64,000 bases of DNA from Hymenobacter chitinivorans DSM 11115 (GCF_002797555.1 NZ_PGFA01000003.1:124001-188000), one strand, 5' to 3'. Counted from the stretch's first letter, positions 41,964 to 50,965 are shown. Notes: generated by a model from the sequence alone, not told the origin. A program made the numbers and translations.

Positions 41964-42923
41964 TTAAAAGTCCTCGTCGAGGGAGAAGGCGTTTTCGGTC
42001 CGCTCGCTCATCACGCCGGCCTTCTGGTATTCGGCCACGCGCTTCTCGAAGAAGTTGGTCTTGCCCTGCAGCGAAATCATTTCCATGAAGTCGAAGGGGT
42101 TGGTGGAGTTGTAGATTTTGCTGTAGCCCAGGCTCTGCAGCAGGCGGTCGGCCACAAACTCAATGTACTGGGCCATGCTCTTGGCGTTCATGCCAATCAG
42201 GTTCACGGGCAGGGCATCGGTCACGAACTCCTGCTCGATGCTCACCGCGTCGCGGATGATGCTGTGCACCCGCTCCTCGGAGAGTTTATTCTGCAGGTAG
42301 CTGTAGAGCAGGCAGGCGAAGTCGCAGTGCAGGCCTTCGTCGCGCGAAATCAGCTCGTTGCTGAAAGTCAGGCCCGGCATCAGGCCGCGCTTCTTGAGCC
42401 AGAAGATCGAGCAGAACGAGCCCGAGAAGAAGATGCCTTCCACGGCGGCAAAGGCAATGATGCGCTCGGCAAAGTTCTCGGAGTTGATCCACTTCAGGGC
42501 CCACTCGCCTTTCTTCTTCACGCAGGGCACGGTTTCGAGGGCGTTGAAGAGGCGGTCCTTCTCCTGGGGATTCTTGATGTAGGTGTCAATCAGCAGGGAG
42601 TAAGTCTCCGAGTGAATATTTTCCATCATGATCTGGAAGCCGTAGAAGCAGCGGGCTTCGGGCATCTGCACTTCCTGCATGAAGTTGACGGCCAGGTTCT
42701 CGTTGACGATACCGTCGGAGGCGGCAAAGAAGGCCAGCACGTGCGAAATGAAGTGCCGCTCGTTGTCGTTGAGGCCGTCCCAGTCCTTCTGGTCCTGGGA
42801 GAGGTCAATTTCTTCGGCGGTCCAGAAGGAGGCTTCGGCCTTCTTGTACATCTGCCACACATCGTCGTTTTGGATGGGGAAGAGCACAAAGCGGTTGGGA
42901 TTCTCGACGAGCAAGGGTTCCAT
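41964..42923 (-). CDS. nrdB: Ribonucleoside-diphosphate reductase beta subunit (class I)
   Basis: This 319-aa small subunit carries the di-metal and radical site. The ligands sit in AEEIDLSQDQKDW, MMENIHSETYSL, VEGIFFSGSFCS and SRDEGLHCDFACLLYS. RCFYGFQ holds the likely radical Tyr, three residues before the helix with the second ligand set. It pairs with NrdA at 35168. The gene has its own terminator and probably its own promoter, with three DnaA-box-like sites about 270-300 bp upstream of the start. Confidence 0.96.
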   Translation of the reverse strand: MEPLLVENPNRFVLFPIQNDDVWQMYKKAEASFWTAEEIDLSQDQKDWDGLNDNERHFISHVLAFFAASDGIVNENLAVNFMQEVQMPEARCFYGFQIMMENIHSETYSLLIDTYIKNPQEKDRLFNALETVPCVKKKGEWALKWINSENFAERIIAFAAVEGIFFSGSFCSIFWLKKRGLMPGLTFSNELISRDEGLHCDFACLLYSYLQNKLSEERVHSIIRDAVSIEQEFVTDALPVNLIGMNAKSMAQYIEFVADRLLQSLGYSKIYNSTNPFDFMEMISLQGKTNFFEKRVAEYQKAGVMSERTENAFSLDEDF

Positions 42924-43053
42924 GGCGGGGGAAGTAAGGCGTGGAAAGAACTTCTAACAAAACCTGAACAGGCAGGAAGAACAGCTAAGCCAACCCCGGG
43001 CCAGGGCGAAATGTTTGGCCGCTTTTTGGGGCTGCTGCGCCGGGTCGAAGCAT

Positions 43054-43061
43054 CAAATATA
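43054..43061 (-). promoter_or_regulatory. Candidate -7 element for nrdB
   Basis: On the minus strand TATATTTG matches TAnnTTTG, about 130 bp upstream of the nrdB start. A -33 partner was not obvious, so this is tentative. Confidence 0.4.
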
Positions 43062-43187
43062 AACCTCGGCCCGACCGTATTCACGTTTTTTCTCCGCTAA
43101 TTTTTCTGTATGACTTCCGGACATCCACCGGGCGGGCCTTTCCCATAATGGGCCCGGAAGGGTGCAAATACCCCGATTTTAGAAAAG

Positions 43188-43227
43188 TTATCCACATTTC
43201 ACCTGTGGACAAGATAGTTTATCCACA
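43188..43227. promoter_or_regulatory. Cluster of three DnaA-box-like sites
   Basis: TTATCCACA occurs at 43188-43196 and 43219-43227 on the plus strand. TTGTCCACA, one base from the consensus, lies at 43204-43212 on the minus strand. Three sites in 40 bp is well above chance. They lie between divergent nrdB and rplU. DnaA control of nrd is known in E. coli, so regulation is the simpler reading; a replication origin is not excluded. Confidence 0.65.
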
Positions 43228-43341
43228 AATTTAGTATGCGCACACCCGCTCAGGCGTTCCTTAAGGGACTATCAGCGGACCGCGTGGGGTAGGTGTGGGG
43301 GCTGGCAGCCCACCCGAGTGAATGATGATTAACGAGTTAGG

Positions 43342-43373
43342 CTTGCTTTTGTGAAATGGAACTTCTACTTTTG
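43342..43373 (+). promoter_or_regulatory. Promoter of rplU-rpmA (-33 CTTG, -7 TACTTTTG)
   Basis: TACTTTTG at 43366-43373 matches TAnnTTTG, and CTTG at 43342-43345 lies 20 bp before it, close to the Bacteroidota -33 TTTG. The start codon follows about 32 bp later. Confidence 0.65.
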
Positions 43374-43405
43374 CCTTCCATTTTTCAGAAACCGCGAAGA
43401 CGCCG

Positions 43406-43711
43406 ATGTACGCAATTGTCAACATAGCCGGGAAACAGACCAAGGTCGAAGCCAATAAATTTGTATACGCCCACCGTTTGGCTGGCAACGTCGGCGATAC
43501 GGTAGAGCTGGGCAAAGCCCTGCTGACCGACAGCGACGGAACCATCACCATTGGTTCGCCCACGCTGGACGTAACCGTAACGGGCACCATCCTGTCGCAC
43601 GTACAGGGCGACAAGGTGCTGGTATTTAAGAAGAAGCGCCGCAAGGGCTACAAGAAGCTGAACGGTCACCGTCAGCAGTTCACCAAAGTAATGATCAACA
43701 GCATCGGCTAA
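43406..43711 (+). CDS. rplU: 50S ribosomal protein L21
   Basis: This 101-aa protein matches L21 from end to end: MYAIVNIAGKQTKVEANKFV at the start, VLVFKKKRRKGYKKLNGHRQ near residue 70, and the short end QFTKVMINSIG. It binds 23S rRNA in the large subunit. rpmA follows on the same strand after 104 bp, the usual pair. A good promoter lies just upstream. Confidence 0.97.
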   Translation: MYAIVNIAGKQTKVEANKFVYAHRLAGNVGDTVELGKALLTDSDGTITIGSPTLDVTVTGTILSHVQGDKVLVFKKKRRKGYKKLNGHRQQFTKVMINSIG

Positions 43712-43725
43712 TTAGGGCTTAGTTG

Positions 43726-43803
43726 TTAGTGCTTGGTGCCTGGATAACTCCAGCGTCGCTCGGCTCTAACGCGACATTCTAAGCACTGATAACCAAGCAC
43801 TAA
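43726..43803. repeat. Word-repeat inverted repeat between rplU and rpmA
   Basis: TTAGTGCTTGGT (43726-43737) pairs perfectly with ACCAAGCACTAA (43792-43803). Further AGTGCT/AAGCACT words lie in the arms and the 54-nt loop. It fills most of the spacer between two co-transcribed ribosomal genes. Confidence 0.8.
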
Positions 43804-43815
43804 GTACTAAATACA

Positions 43816-44094
43816 ATGGCACACAAGAAAGGCGTAGGTAGCTCCAACAACGGCCGCGAATCTCATTCTAAGCGCTTGGGCGTGAAGATCTTCGGCGGTC
43901 AAGATATCATTGCTGGTAACATCATCGTGCGTCAGCGCGGCACCAAGCACCACCCCGGCCAGAACGTGGGTATCGGCAAGGACCACACGCTGTTCGCTAT
44001 GGTGGACGGCACGGTTCAGTTCCGCAAAGGCCGCAAGGACCGTTCGTTCGTAACGGTTGTTCCGGTTAGCGAAACCACCGAAGCTGCTGCTTAA
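43816..44094 (+). CDS. rpmA: 50S ribosomal protein L27
   Basis: This 92-aa protein is typical L27: MAHKKGVGSSNNGRESHSKR at the start, GVKIFGGQDIIAGNIIVRQR, then GTKHHPGQNVGIGKDHTLFA. The N-terminus reaches towards the peptidyl-transferase centre. It lacks the N-terminal leader seen in some Firmicutes. It is second in the rplU-rpmA operon, ending at a clear terminator. Confidence 0.97.
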   Translation: MAHKKGVGSSNNGRESHSKRLGVKIFGGQDIIAGNIIVRQRGTKHHPGQNVGIGKDHTLFAMVDGTVQFRKGRKDRSFVTVVPVSETTEAAA

Positions 44095-44133
44095 GTAACT
44101 TCGTCGCCGCTCTCTGGAGCTGGTTTGACACAG

Positions 44134-44166
44134 AAAAGGGATAGTCCTACCGGGCTATCCCTTTTT
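44134..44166 (+). terminator. Terminator of rplU-rpmA
   Basis: An 11-bp stem AAAAGGGATAG / CTATCCCTTTT with a 10-nt loop and trailing T lies 40 bp after the rpmA stop. Confidence 0.88.
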
Positions 44167-44199
44167 GCGTTGCTTTCTTGCGAAGCGCCGAACTCAGGC

Positions 44200-44958
44200 C
44201 TAAGTAAGCTGATACAGTACGGGCTTGCTGGGACTGGCATCCAGCTCCAGGCTGGTGATTTGGAGGTTGAGCAAATACAGCCCATCGGGCACCTCGTCGG
44301 GCACGAAAATGAGCTCAGTAATGGTGCAATGGGTGCGGGTGCGCTCGGGATATTGCCAAAAGGCGTGGTGAGCCAGCAAGGCCCCCTGGTCTTCCTCCCG
44401 GTCGACGCTGGGTAAGTCGAGCAATAAGTGCTCAATATGATGGGCCACGAGGTAGTGGGCCAGCGCCGGTTCCAGATACGTGGGGTTGGTGCCCGAATAC
44501 TGGCGGTGGCGCTTGGCCTGCTCGTTGGGCAAGGTGCGCAGCACCAGGGCCTCGGGCGCTACGGCCGCCGCTTCGAGCAGGGGCTGCACATCGGCCAGCA
44601 GGATTACCAGGTCGCCATTCGACTGTTTGCGCGGAGCTACCGAAATGAGTTGGGCCACGAACAGGAAGCGGCGCAGGCAGCGGTTGAGCGTGGCCTCGGG
44701 CGCGGGGCTGATGTGGCCGTAGCACTCGGTGTGGGTGCCGTTGCCGTGGGGCGTGACGTGCACGCGCTGGTAGTTGGTACTGCCGCCCAGCGCCACGCTG
44801 CCCACGAAGCTGCCCACGCGAATCGTCTCGAACTCTACCGGCTCGGCCCACCAGCAGTTGACCTGCCCGGGGCCGGGCGCCAGGGGCAGGGAAATGTCGA
44901 GCGGGGTGGTGGGGTCGAAAGAAAACGTGCGGCCGTGGTGGGAATAGGTAGCAGACAT
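44200..44958 (-). CDS. Cyclase family protein (kynurenine formamidase-like fold)
   Basis: This 252-aa protein starts at MSATYSHHGRTFSFD (ATG at 44958). HVTPHGNGTHTECYGHISPA near residue 70 resembles the HxGTHxD metal site of the cyclase/formamidase family, with Glu in place of Asp. DLPSVDREEDQGALLAHHAF near residue 190 gives further metal-site residues. Members cut formyl-kynurenine or related cyclic or N-acyl compounds. The substrate here is not known and no tryptophan-pathway genes are near. Confidence 0.82.
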   Translation of the reverse strand: MSATYSHHGRTFSFDPTTPLDISLPLAPGPGQVNCWWAEPVEFETIRVGSFVGSVALGGSTNYQRVHVTPHGNGTHTECYGHISPAPEATLNRCLRRFLFVAQLISVAPRKQSNGDLVILLADVQPLLEAAAVAPEALVLRTLPNEQAKRHRQYSGTNPTYLEPALAHYLVAHHIEHLLLDLPSVDREEDQGALLAHHAFWQYPERTRTHCTITELIFVPDEVPDGLYLLNLQITSLELDASPSKPVLYQLT

Positions 44959-45092
44959 GGGCTGAGTGAAGCGGCGAGGATGGCCCGAAGATAAGCGCCT
45001 AACGCTACGGCCGGTAAGCAACCGGCTGTAGCTCCATCGTAACCAGCTATCCGCTGCACTAAGCTGGCTGGGCCAAGCCGACTACTACCAGC

Positions 45093-45794
45093 CTACTCGG
45101 CGGGCAGGGCGTTGAGAATCCGGCTGATTTCGGGGGCGTGGCTTAGAATCATGAAGTGGGTGCCGCCCGGAATGAGGTACTCCACCGGCGTGGGGCCGGG
45201 CGGAAAAACCCGGTCGTGGGAGCCCAGAATCTGGATGCTGCGGCCTACGTTGGTACTGTCCCAGTGCAGGAGCCGGTCGATAGCCCAGCGGGTGTAGGCG
45301 GGTTCCATGTCCTTAAGAATCTGCTTGAAAACCTGGTACTCCTCCCCATTATTGACCCCGAAATACCACTGCCCGGCCCGGGGAAAGAGCTTGAGCAGCT
45401 GGGGCGGTACCAGCTTATAGACCCGGGTAGCCCGGATAACGCGCAGCAGCCGGGGCAGGGCGTCGGCGTCGGGGATGCTGGATACCAGCACGGCGCGGGC
45501 GCGGGGGCGCAGCCGGGCAATTTCCAGGGCCACGACACCCCCAAACGAGACGCCCACCACGAAGCAGGGCTGGTCGGGCGGCACGGCCTGGGCTATGCGG
45601 GCCACGTAGTGAGGCAATGTTTCGGTGGGCTCGGGTGTCAGCCAGTATACTACGTGGGCCTCGCCGTCGAGCAGGGGCAACAGGTTTTGGAATACCCGCT
45701 CATCGGCTCCCAGGCCGGGAATCAGGTAGAAGACGCGGGCAGCAGAAGGCACGGAGCAGCAGGTTAGGGTTAGCGCGAGAAGCAGCCATTTCAC
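45093..45794 (-). CDS. Exported alpha/beta-hydrolase
   Basis: This 233-aa protein begins with a GTG at 45794 and a likely signal (ending CCSVPSAA). FYLIPGLGADERVFQNLLPL forms the oxyanion region, and FVVGVSFGGVVALEIARLRP carries the nucleophile Ser (GVSFGG). ILGSHDRVFPP and GGTHFMILSHAPE supply Asp and His. It overlaps the upstream gene by 4 bp, so the two are probably translated together. The substrate is unknown. Confidence 0.83.
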   Translation of the reverse strand: MKWLLLALTLTCCSVPSAARVFYLIPGLGADERVFQNLLPLLDGEAHVVYWLTPEPTETLPHYVARIAQAVPPDQPCFVVGVSFGGVVALEIARLRPRARAVLVSSIPDADALPRLLRVIRATRVYKLVPPQLLKLFPRAGQWYFGVNNGEEYQVFKQILKDMEPAYTRWAIDRLLHWDSTNVGRSIQILGSHDRVFPPGPTPVEYLIPGGTHFMILSHAPEISRILNALPAE

Positions 45795-46210
45795 GGCTCC
45801 AGGCGCATAAACACGCCTTCCAGGTAAAATATATTGTGGGGCATGCTGTCCTCGTCGTCCTCGGGCTCGTCGGCGGGGTAGGTGCAGGACAGCTTTAGGG
45901 CCACGCCGTCCAGGGGCACGGGCGGGGAATCCTCAGTGGTATACTCCAGCAGGCAGGGCCAGTCGGTAACGGTGGCCAGGGCGTCGGCAATCTGCTCCTG
46001 CAGAGCCTCGGCGCGGGAGCCGGCCAGGCGCAGCAGCAAATCGAGAGTGGGAAACTGCAGTCCTAAGTGGAAGAAGTGGATGTCGTCGTCAAAAAACGTG
46101 GTGGCCCACACCGTCACGTCGTCGGTGTTATCAAAGACAATGGCCGTAATCTGGACTTGCTCGACGAAAAAGTCGGTGTCATCCACAAGAGCATCAACGA
46201 GGCGTTTCAT
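45791..46210 (-). CDS. Hypothetical acidic protein
   Basis: This 139-aa protein is very acidic (TYPADEPEDDEDSMP near residue 112) with beta-type segments (VQITAIVFDNTDDVTVWATT, DDDIHFFHLGLQFPTLDLLL). No family is recognised. It overlaps the hydrolase gene downstream by 4 bp and is probably co-expressed with it. There is no signal peptide, so it is probably cytosolic. Confidence 0.65.
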   Translation of the reverse strand: MKRLVDALVDDTDFFVEQVQITAIVFDNTDDVTVWATTFFDDDIHFFHLGLQFPTLDLLLRLAGSRAEALQEQIADALATVTDWPCLLEYTTEDSPPVPLDGVALKLSCTYPADEPEDDEDSMPHNIFYLEGVFMRLEP

Positions 46211-46332
46211 CTTCTGAACATACGTAAATCCAAGCCGCGAACTAAGCTGATTACGCAGATTTCCCCGATTTTGACGGCCCGTTTCGGCAAGCCGCTAAGA
46301 AGTAAGACGTTAGCGCAACGTCGAAAACAGAA

Positions 46333-47481
46333 CTAGCTCTGGGCTTCCGGCTCCAGAAACAGCTCCAGCGTAATCTGGTCAGCCAGTAGCTTGCCCCGGT
46401 CGGTGAGCACCAGCTGGGAGCCGTGCACGGTGGCCCAGCCGTTGTGCGCCAGCTCCTGCAGGTAGGCGGCCCGGGCCGTGCGTAGGTCCGTGCCCAGGGT
46501 GTGGTGCAGGTAGTCCAGGTCGCAGCCCCGGCTGGTGCGCAACGAGGTCATCAGGTACTCGTTGGCGCGGTCGGTGGGCGAGAGGGTTTCGGTGGTGGCC
46601 GGCACCACGCCCTGCTCCAGCACGCTGCTCACGTACTGCGGGTTGTGGGCCACGGCGTACTGCCGGCTGTGCCCATTAAAGGAGTGGGCACTCGGGCCCA
46701 GCCCCAGGTAGGGCACGCCGCGCCAGTAGTTCGAGTTGTGGCGCGACTCCCGGCCGGGCCGGCAGAAATTCGAAATTTCGTACTGCTCGTAGCCGTGGGC
46801 GGGCAGGTTCTGGAGCAGCATTTCAAACTGCTGGGCCACGAAGTCGTCGGGAGGGGCCGTGAACGAGCCTTTGCGCAGGCGGCGGCCAAACACGGTGTCG
46901 GGCTCGATGGTGAGGGCGTAGCACGACAGGTGGGGCACCTGCAGGGCAAATGCGGCGGCCATATCCTGCTCCCACAGGCTATGGTCGGGGGCGGGCACGC
47001 CGTAAATCAGGTCCACCGAAATATTCTCGAAGCCCGCGTCCTGGGCCGTGCGCACTGCCGTCGTGGATTCCTGGGCCGAGTGGGCGCGGTTCATCAGGCG
47101 CAAGTGGGGCTCGTGGAAGCTTTGCAGGCCGATGCTGAGCCGGTTGACGGGGGAGGCGGCCAAGTCCCGCAGCTTGGCCGGCGTCAGGTCGTCGGGGTTG
47201 GCTTCCAGGGTAATTTCCGCCTGCGGACTAACCGGGAAATGCCGGTAAATAGCCTCGAATAGCGTATTCAGCTCGGCCTCGGTCAGCAAGGAAGGCGTGC
47301 CGCCGCCAAAGTAGATGGTTTCCAGCGTGGCGGCCGGCCCCAGGTAGTCCCGGCGGATTTCCAGCTCCCGCACCAGCGCGTCGACCAGCTTGCTTTTCAG
47401 GCCCATGGACGTGCTGAAGTGGAAGTCGCAGTAGTGACAGGCCTGTTTGCAGAAGGGAATGTGGAGGTAGATGCCAGCCAT
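46333..47481 (-). CDS. hemW: Radical SAM haem chaperone HemW
   Basis: This 382-aa protein of the HemW family (often mislabelled oxygen-independent coproporphyrinogen oxidase) has MAGIYLHIPFCKQACHYCDF, where Cys 11, 15 and 18 bind the 4Fe-4S cluster. YFGGGTPSLL, SIGLQSFHEPHL and NYWRGVPYLGLGPSAHSF are family motifs, and the C-terminal winged-helix region ends it. HemW passes haem to target enzymes and needs SAM for the cluster. It is divergent from the BamA/TamA-like gene. Confidence 0.93.
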   Translation of the reverse strand: MAGIYLHIPFCKQACHYCDFHFSTSMGLKSKLVDALVRELEIRRDYLGPAATLETIYFGGGTPSLLTEAELNTLFEAIYRHFPVSPQAEITLEANPDDLTPAKLRDLAASPVNRLSIGLQSFHEPHLRLMNRAHSAQESTTAVRTAQDAGFENISVDLIYGVPAPDHSLWEQDMAAAFALQVPHLSCYALTIEPDTVFGRRLRKGSFTAPPDDFVAQQFEMLLQNLPAHGYEQYEISNFCRPGRESRHNSNYWRGVPYLGLGPSAHSFNGHSRQYAVAHNPQYVSSVLEQGVVPATTETLSPTDRANEYLMTSLRTSRGCDLDYLHHTLGTDLRTARAAYLQELAHNGWATVHGSQLVLTDRGKLLADQITLELFLEPEAQS

Positions 47482-47629
47482 GGAAAAGGGAAAAGCGCCC
47501 CGCGGAAAAGTCGGGTAACGCTGGAAAACAGCGCCGGGCCGGTGCTTCGTTCACTGCCCGGGCTGCCGAAAGGGCCCGACGCCGTATTTTCGGGAAATTA
47601 AAAGCGCGTTTTCGCGTTTGTGTTTCCAA

Positions 47630-49507
47630 ATGTACGCCCGCGCCCTCGTTTTCCTGTTTTTGGCTAGCTGCCTGCTCGGCGGCTGGCCCGGGGCCGCGCG
47701 GGCCCAAACCCCGACGTTGCCGGTGCCCAACCAGCCCGGCCTGAGCACCCCGCCCCCGCCCCCACCGCCAGCCCGGCCCGATTCCAGCCTGCGGGCTCGG
47801 GCAGTTCGTGCGACTCGCCGCCTCGTTATCCGGCTCGAAACCGAGGCCGCCGACCAGGCCCTGCTGCGCCGCTACCGCTACCGCAGCGTGGTGCCCGATT
47901 CGCTGGCGGCCTTCCGCGAGGTGCGCGAGCTGGTACTGGCCTTGCAGGCCGCTTCCTACCTGACGGCCTCGGCCGACGGCATGCGCTGGAGCCACGACAC
48001 GCTGCGGGTGCAGCTCTACGTGGGCGAGAAATTCCGCTGGGCCCGGCTGCGCAACGGCAACCTCGGCGACGGGCTCATGACCCGGGCCGGCTACCGCGAA
48101 AAGCTCTACAATCGCACGCCCTTCGAGCCCGACGAGTGGCGCAAGCTGCAGCAGAACATCCTTGCCGAAGCCGAAAACCAGGGCTACCCCTTCGCTACCG
48201 TTCGTCTCGACTCCCTGGGGCTGCGCGGGGCCGATATCAGCGGCCGGGTGGTGCTGGACCGGGGCCGGGTCGTGGTTTTCGACTCGATTCAGCTAGTGGG
48301 CAAAACCAAGACGAAAAAGCGGTTTCTGACCAAGTACCTGCAGATTTTTCCCAACCAGCCCTACAACCAGCAGCGCGTGGACGCCGCGGCGCGCCTGCTG
48401 CGGCAACTGCCCTACCTGCAGGTGCAGGCCGAGCCCGAAGTACGCTTTTTCCAGGGCAAGGCCCGGCTGTATCTGCTGCTCGAAGACCGGCCCTCCAATC
48501 AGTTCGACGCCATTGTGGGCGTGCTGCCTAACCCTTCGCCGGGCGTGGGCCAGAAGAAGCTGCAGCTCACCGGCGACGTCAACATCAACCTGCGCAACCT
48601 GAGCGGGGGCGGCAAGCAGGTGGGGCTGCAGTGGCGCAAGCTCGACGCGGCTTCCCAGCAGCTGGCGGCCCACTACGTGCACCCCAACTTCTTCGGGACG
48701 CCGCTGGAACTGGGCGGCAACTTCGAGCTCTACCGGCAAACCAACGCCTTTCTGACGGTGCAGCCCCGCCTGCAAATTACCTACCCCACGGTACGGGCCG
48801 GGCGCATCAGCTTTTTTACCGAGCGCCGTAGCTCCCGCCTGCTGAGTGACAAGCCCAAAAGTCTGCGGGAGCTGGATAAGCTGCCCGACAACATTGACTC
48901 GCAGTATAACTCCTACGGCCTCGACTACAACTGGAACAGCCTCGACGACTTGCTCTTTCCGCGCCGGGGCTTCCTAGCGGCGGGGCAGGCGGCCGTGGGT
49001 ACCAAGCGCATCACCAAGAATGCCGACCTGGAAGACTCGCTCTACAACCGGGTACCCCTGCAAACCACCCAGGTAACGCTGGGCCTGCGCTTGGAGCGCT
49101 ACTTCCGCATCGGGCGCAACGGCGTGCTGCTTACCCGGCTGCGGGGTGAGTCGCTGGTAAACGAGCGGCTGTTTCTCAACGACATGTTTCGCCTCGGCGG
49201 GCTGGCCACGCTGCGCGGCTTCAACGAGTATGCTTTCTACGCCAACACCTACGGCATCGGGACCGCCGAATTCCGGCAGTTTACCGGCGCCGACTCCTTC
49301 GTATTCCTCTTCGTGGACCAAGCCTACCTGCGCCGCGACTTGCTGAACGACAAAACCCGGGAGGCCCCCACCGGCCTGGGGGCGGGCCTGAGCTTCCGCA
49401 CCGGGGCCGGTTTGTTCCAGTTTGTGTACTCGGTGGGCCGCTCCGACAACCAGCGCATGTCGCTGAGCAATTCCAAGATTCACTTCGGCATTATCAGCCG
49501 GTTTTGA
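47630..49507 (+). CDS. BamA/TamA family outer-membrane protein
   Basis: This 625-aa protein starts at MYARALVFLFLASCLL (ATG at 47630) with a signal and a Pro-rich linker (STPPPPPPPARPD). Residues about 80-290 form POTRA-like repeats (GEKFRWARLRNGNLGDGL, NQPYNQQRVDAAARLLRQLP). The remainder is a beta-barrel (DININ-type strands, HPNFFGTPLELGGNFELY, RLGGLATLRGFNEYAF, a variant of the barrel lid motif) ending in IHFGIISRF. It may insert or export proteins or lipids at the outer membrane. It is not clearly the essential BamA, since it is shorter. Confidence 0.87.
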   Translation: MYARALVFLFLASCLLGGWPGAARAQTPTLPVPNQPGLSTPPPPPPPARPDSSLRARAVRATRRLVIRLETEAADQALLRRYRYRSVVPDSLAAFREVRELVLALQAASYLTASADGMRWSHDTLRVQLYVGEKFRWARLRNGNLGDGLMTRAGYREKLYNRTPFEPDEWRKLQQNILAEAENQGYPFATVRLDSLGLRGADISGRVVLDRGRVVVFDSIQLVGKTKTKKRFLTKYLQIFPNQPYNQQRVDAAARLLRQLPYLQVQAEPEVRFFQGKARLYLLLEDRPSNQFDAIVGVLPNPSPGVGQKKLQLTGDVNINLRNLSGGGKQVGLQWRKLDAASQQLAAHYVHPNFFGTPLELGGNFELYRQTNAFLTVQPRLQITYPTVRAGRISFFTERRSSRLLSDKPKSLRELDKLPDNIDSQYNSYGLDYNWNSLDDLLFPRRGFLAAGQAAVGTKRITKNADLEDSLYNRVPLQTTQVTLGLRLERYFRIGRNGVLLTRLRGESLVNERLFLNDMFRLGGLATLRGFNEYAFYANTYGIGTAEFRQFTGADSFVFLFVDQAYLRRDLLNDKTREAPTGLGAGLSFRTGAGLFQFVYSVGRSDNQRMSLSNSKIHFGIISRF

Positions 49508-49526
49508 CTTCGCTCAAGGCGCACAG

Positions 49527-49559
49527 AAAAGCCCGCTCTGCAAACCAGAGCGGGCTTTT
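49527..49559. terminator. Terminator after the BamA/TamA-like gene
   Basis: A perfect 14-bp stem AAAAGCCCGCTCTG with a 5-nt loop is followed by T residues. It is shared with the convergent hydrolase gene. Confidence 0.88.
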
Positions 49560-49582
49560 TACAATCCGGAAACTACCCTGAG

Positions 49583-50743
49583 CTACTTCAGCGCATTTTT
49601 CAACTCGCCGGCGGCCAGGTCCTGGGCTTCTTTGGCCTGGGGCACCACGGCACTCATGCCGAAGAATTCGTGGGTCACGTTGTCGTAGTTCTGGTATTTG
49701 ACTGCAATTCCGGCGGCCTGCAGCTTGTCGGCGTAGGCCTTCCCCTCGCTCATCAGCGGGTCGATGCCGGCCGTGATGACCGTGGCGGGCGCCAGGCCCT
49801 TCACGTTCGGGGCCTTCACCAGCGAAATCAGCGGGCTGTTGCCGTCGGCCGGGGTACGCAGGTAGTGCTTGAAGAACCAGGCCATAAATGGTTTGCTCAG
49901 CGGCTTGGCCTGGGCATTCTTCTGGTACGACTCGGTATTCATGCTGTAATCGGCAATGGGATACACCAGCAGCTGGTGCTTGGGCTGCATCACGCCTTTG
50001 TCGCGGGCCATCATGCACACGGCCGCGGCCAGGTTGCCGCCGGCACTTTCGCCCGCCACCGCCACGCGCTTAGGGTCACCCTTGATGGAAGCAGCATTTT
50101 TGAGCACCCACTGGTAGGCGGCAAACGAGTCGTTGTGGGCCGTGGGAAACTTGTTTTCCGGAGCCTGCCGATATGCCACCGACACAAAGACGGCGTTGGT
50201 TTTCTCAGCCAGGGCCCGCACCGAGGGGTCGTACGTGTCCAGGTTGGCAATAACCCAGCCCCCGCCGTGGTAGTACACCACCACCGGTAGCGGGCCGGTG
50301 GCGCCCTTGGGAATATAAATTCGGGCCTTCACGCCCGGCGCCACTTCTTTGCTCATGGTATCGAGGGGGGAAGGCGGGGTGGGAATCCCAAAGTCCTTCA
50401 TGACGGCCATGGTGGCGTCGGTGGCGGAAGGAGCTTTGCGCACCTCGGCTGGCATGAGGGTTTCGGGTGGGGTGGGGCCCTGCAGCGCGGCCAGCTTCTC
50501 AATAACGGTTTGCATCTCGGGCGCTATGTTGGGCGCCCACGCCGGAGCCGGGCCGGCGGGCTGCACGGGCTTAGGAGCCGCCGTAGCGGCCGAATCCGTT
50601 ACGGCTGCGTCGGCAGTGGTGGTGGATTCGGTGGTTTGCTCGCTCGTAGCGGAGGAGTTGCAGGAGGCTAGGCCCAGCGAAGAGGCAAACAGAGCAGCGG
50701 CCAGCCACGCGGGGCGGCCGGCAAAAAGAACAGAACTAGTCAT
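49583..50743 (-). CDS. Lipoprotein alpha/beta-hydrolase, hormone-sensitive-lipase type
   Basis: This 386-aa protein has a lipobox (SLGLASC) and a Thr/Ala/Pro-rich linker. VVYYHGGGWVIANLDTYDPS is the HGGGW oxyanion motif, VAVAGESAGGNLAAAVCMMA carries the Ser nucleophile (GESAG), GIDPLMSEGKAY gives the Asp, and YDNVTHEFFGM gives the His. It is an esterase or acetyl-hydrolase facing the periplasm. It is a single gene with the tRNA divergent upstream. Confidence 0.9.
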   Translation of the reverse strand: MTSSVLFAGRPAWLAAALFASSLGLASCNSSATSEQTTESTTTADAAVTDSAATAAPKPVQPAGPAPAWAPNIAPEMQTVIEKLAALQGPTPPETLMPAEVRKAPSATDATMAVMKDFGIPTPPSPLDTMSKEVAPGVKARIYIPKGATGPLPVVVYYHGGGWVIANLDTYDPSVRALAEKTNAVFVSVAYRQAPENKFPTAHNDSFAAYQWVLKNAASIKGDPKRVAVAGESAGGNLAAAVCMMARDKGVMQPKHQLLVYPIADYSMNTESYQKNAQAKPLSKPFMAWFFKHYLRTPADGNSPLISLVKAPNVKGLAPATVITAGIDPLMSEGKAYADKLQAAGIAVKYQNYDNVTHEFFGMSAVVPQAKEAQDLAAGELKNALK

Positions 50744-50965
50744 GGTGTAGTGGTTGAGAGCAGTTGAGCTTGTTCTCCCAGTACGCCCCGTTGAGTTAAA
50801 TGTTTGTGTAATTCTAATTTTCAGTAGGATATAACAATACTGCTATACAGTGTTGTCCAACCAAAATAAGCAGCAAGGAAAAATTATTGTTCCTGATAAT
50901 CAGTGAAAAGACCTGACTACGGGCCGTATTGTAACCTTGCATGACGCATTTCCGAAAAACCCTCT

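Noticed and set aside
43188..43227. Calling the DnaA-box cluster a replication origin
   Set aside because: Only three sites and no dnaA, dnaN or clear unwinding element nearby; gene regulation is the simpler view.
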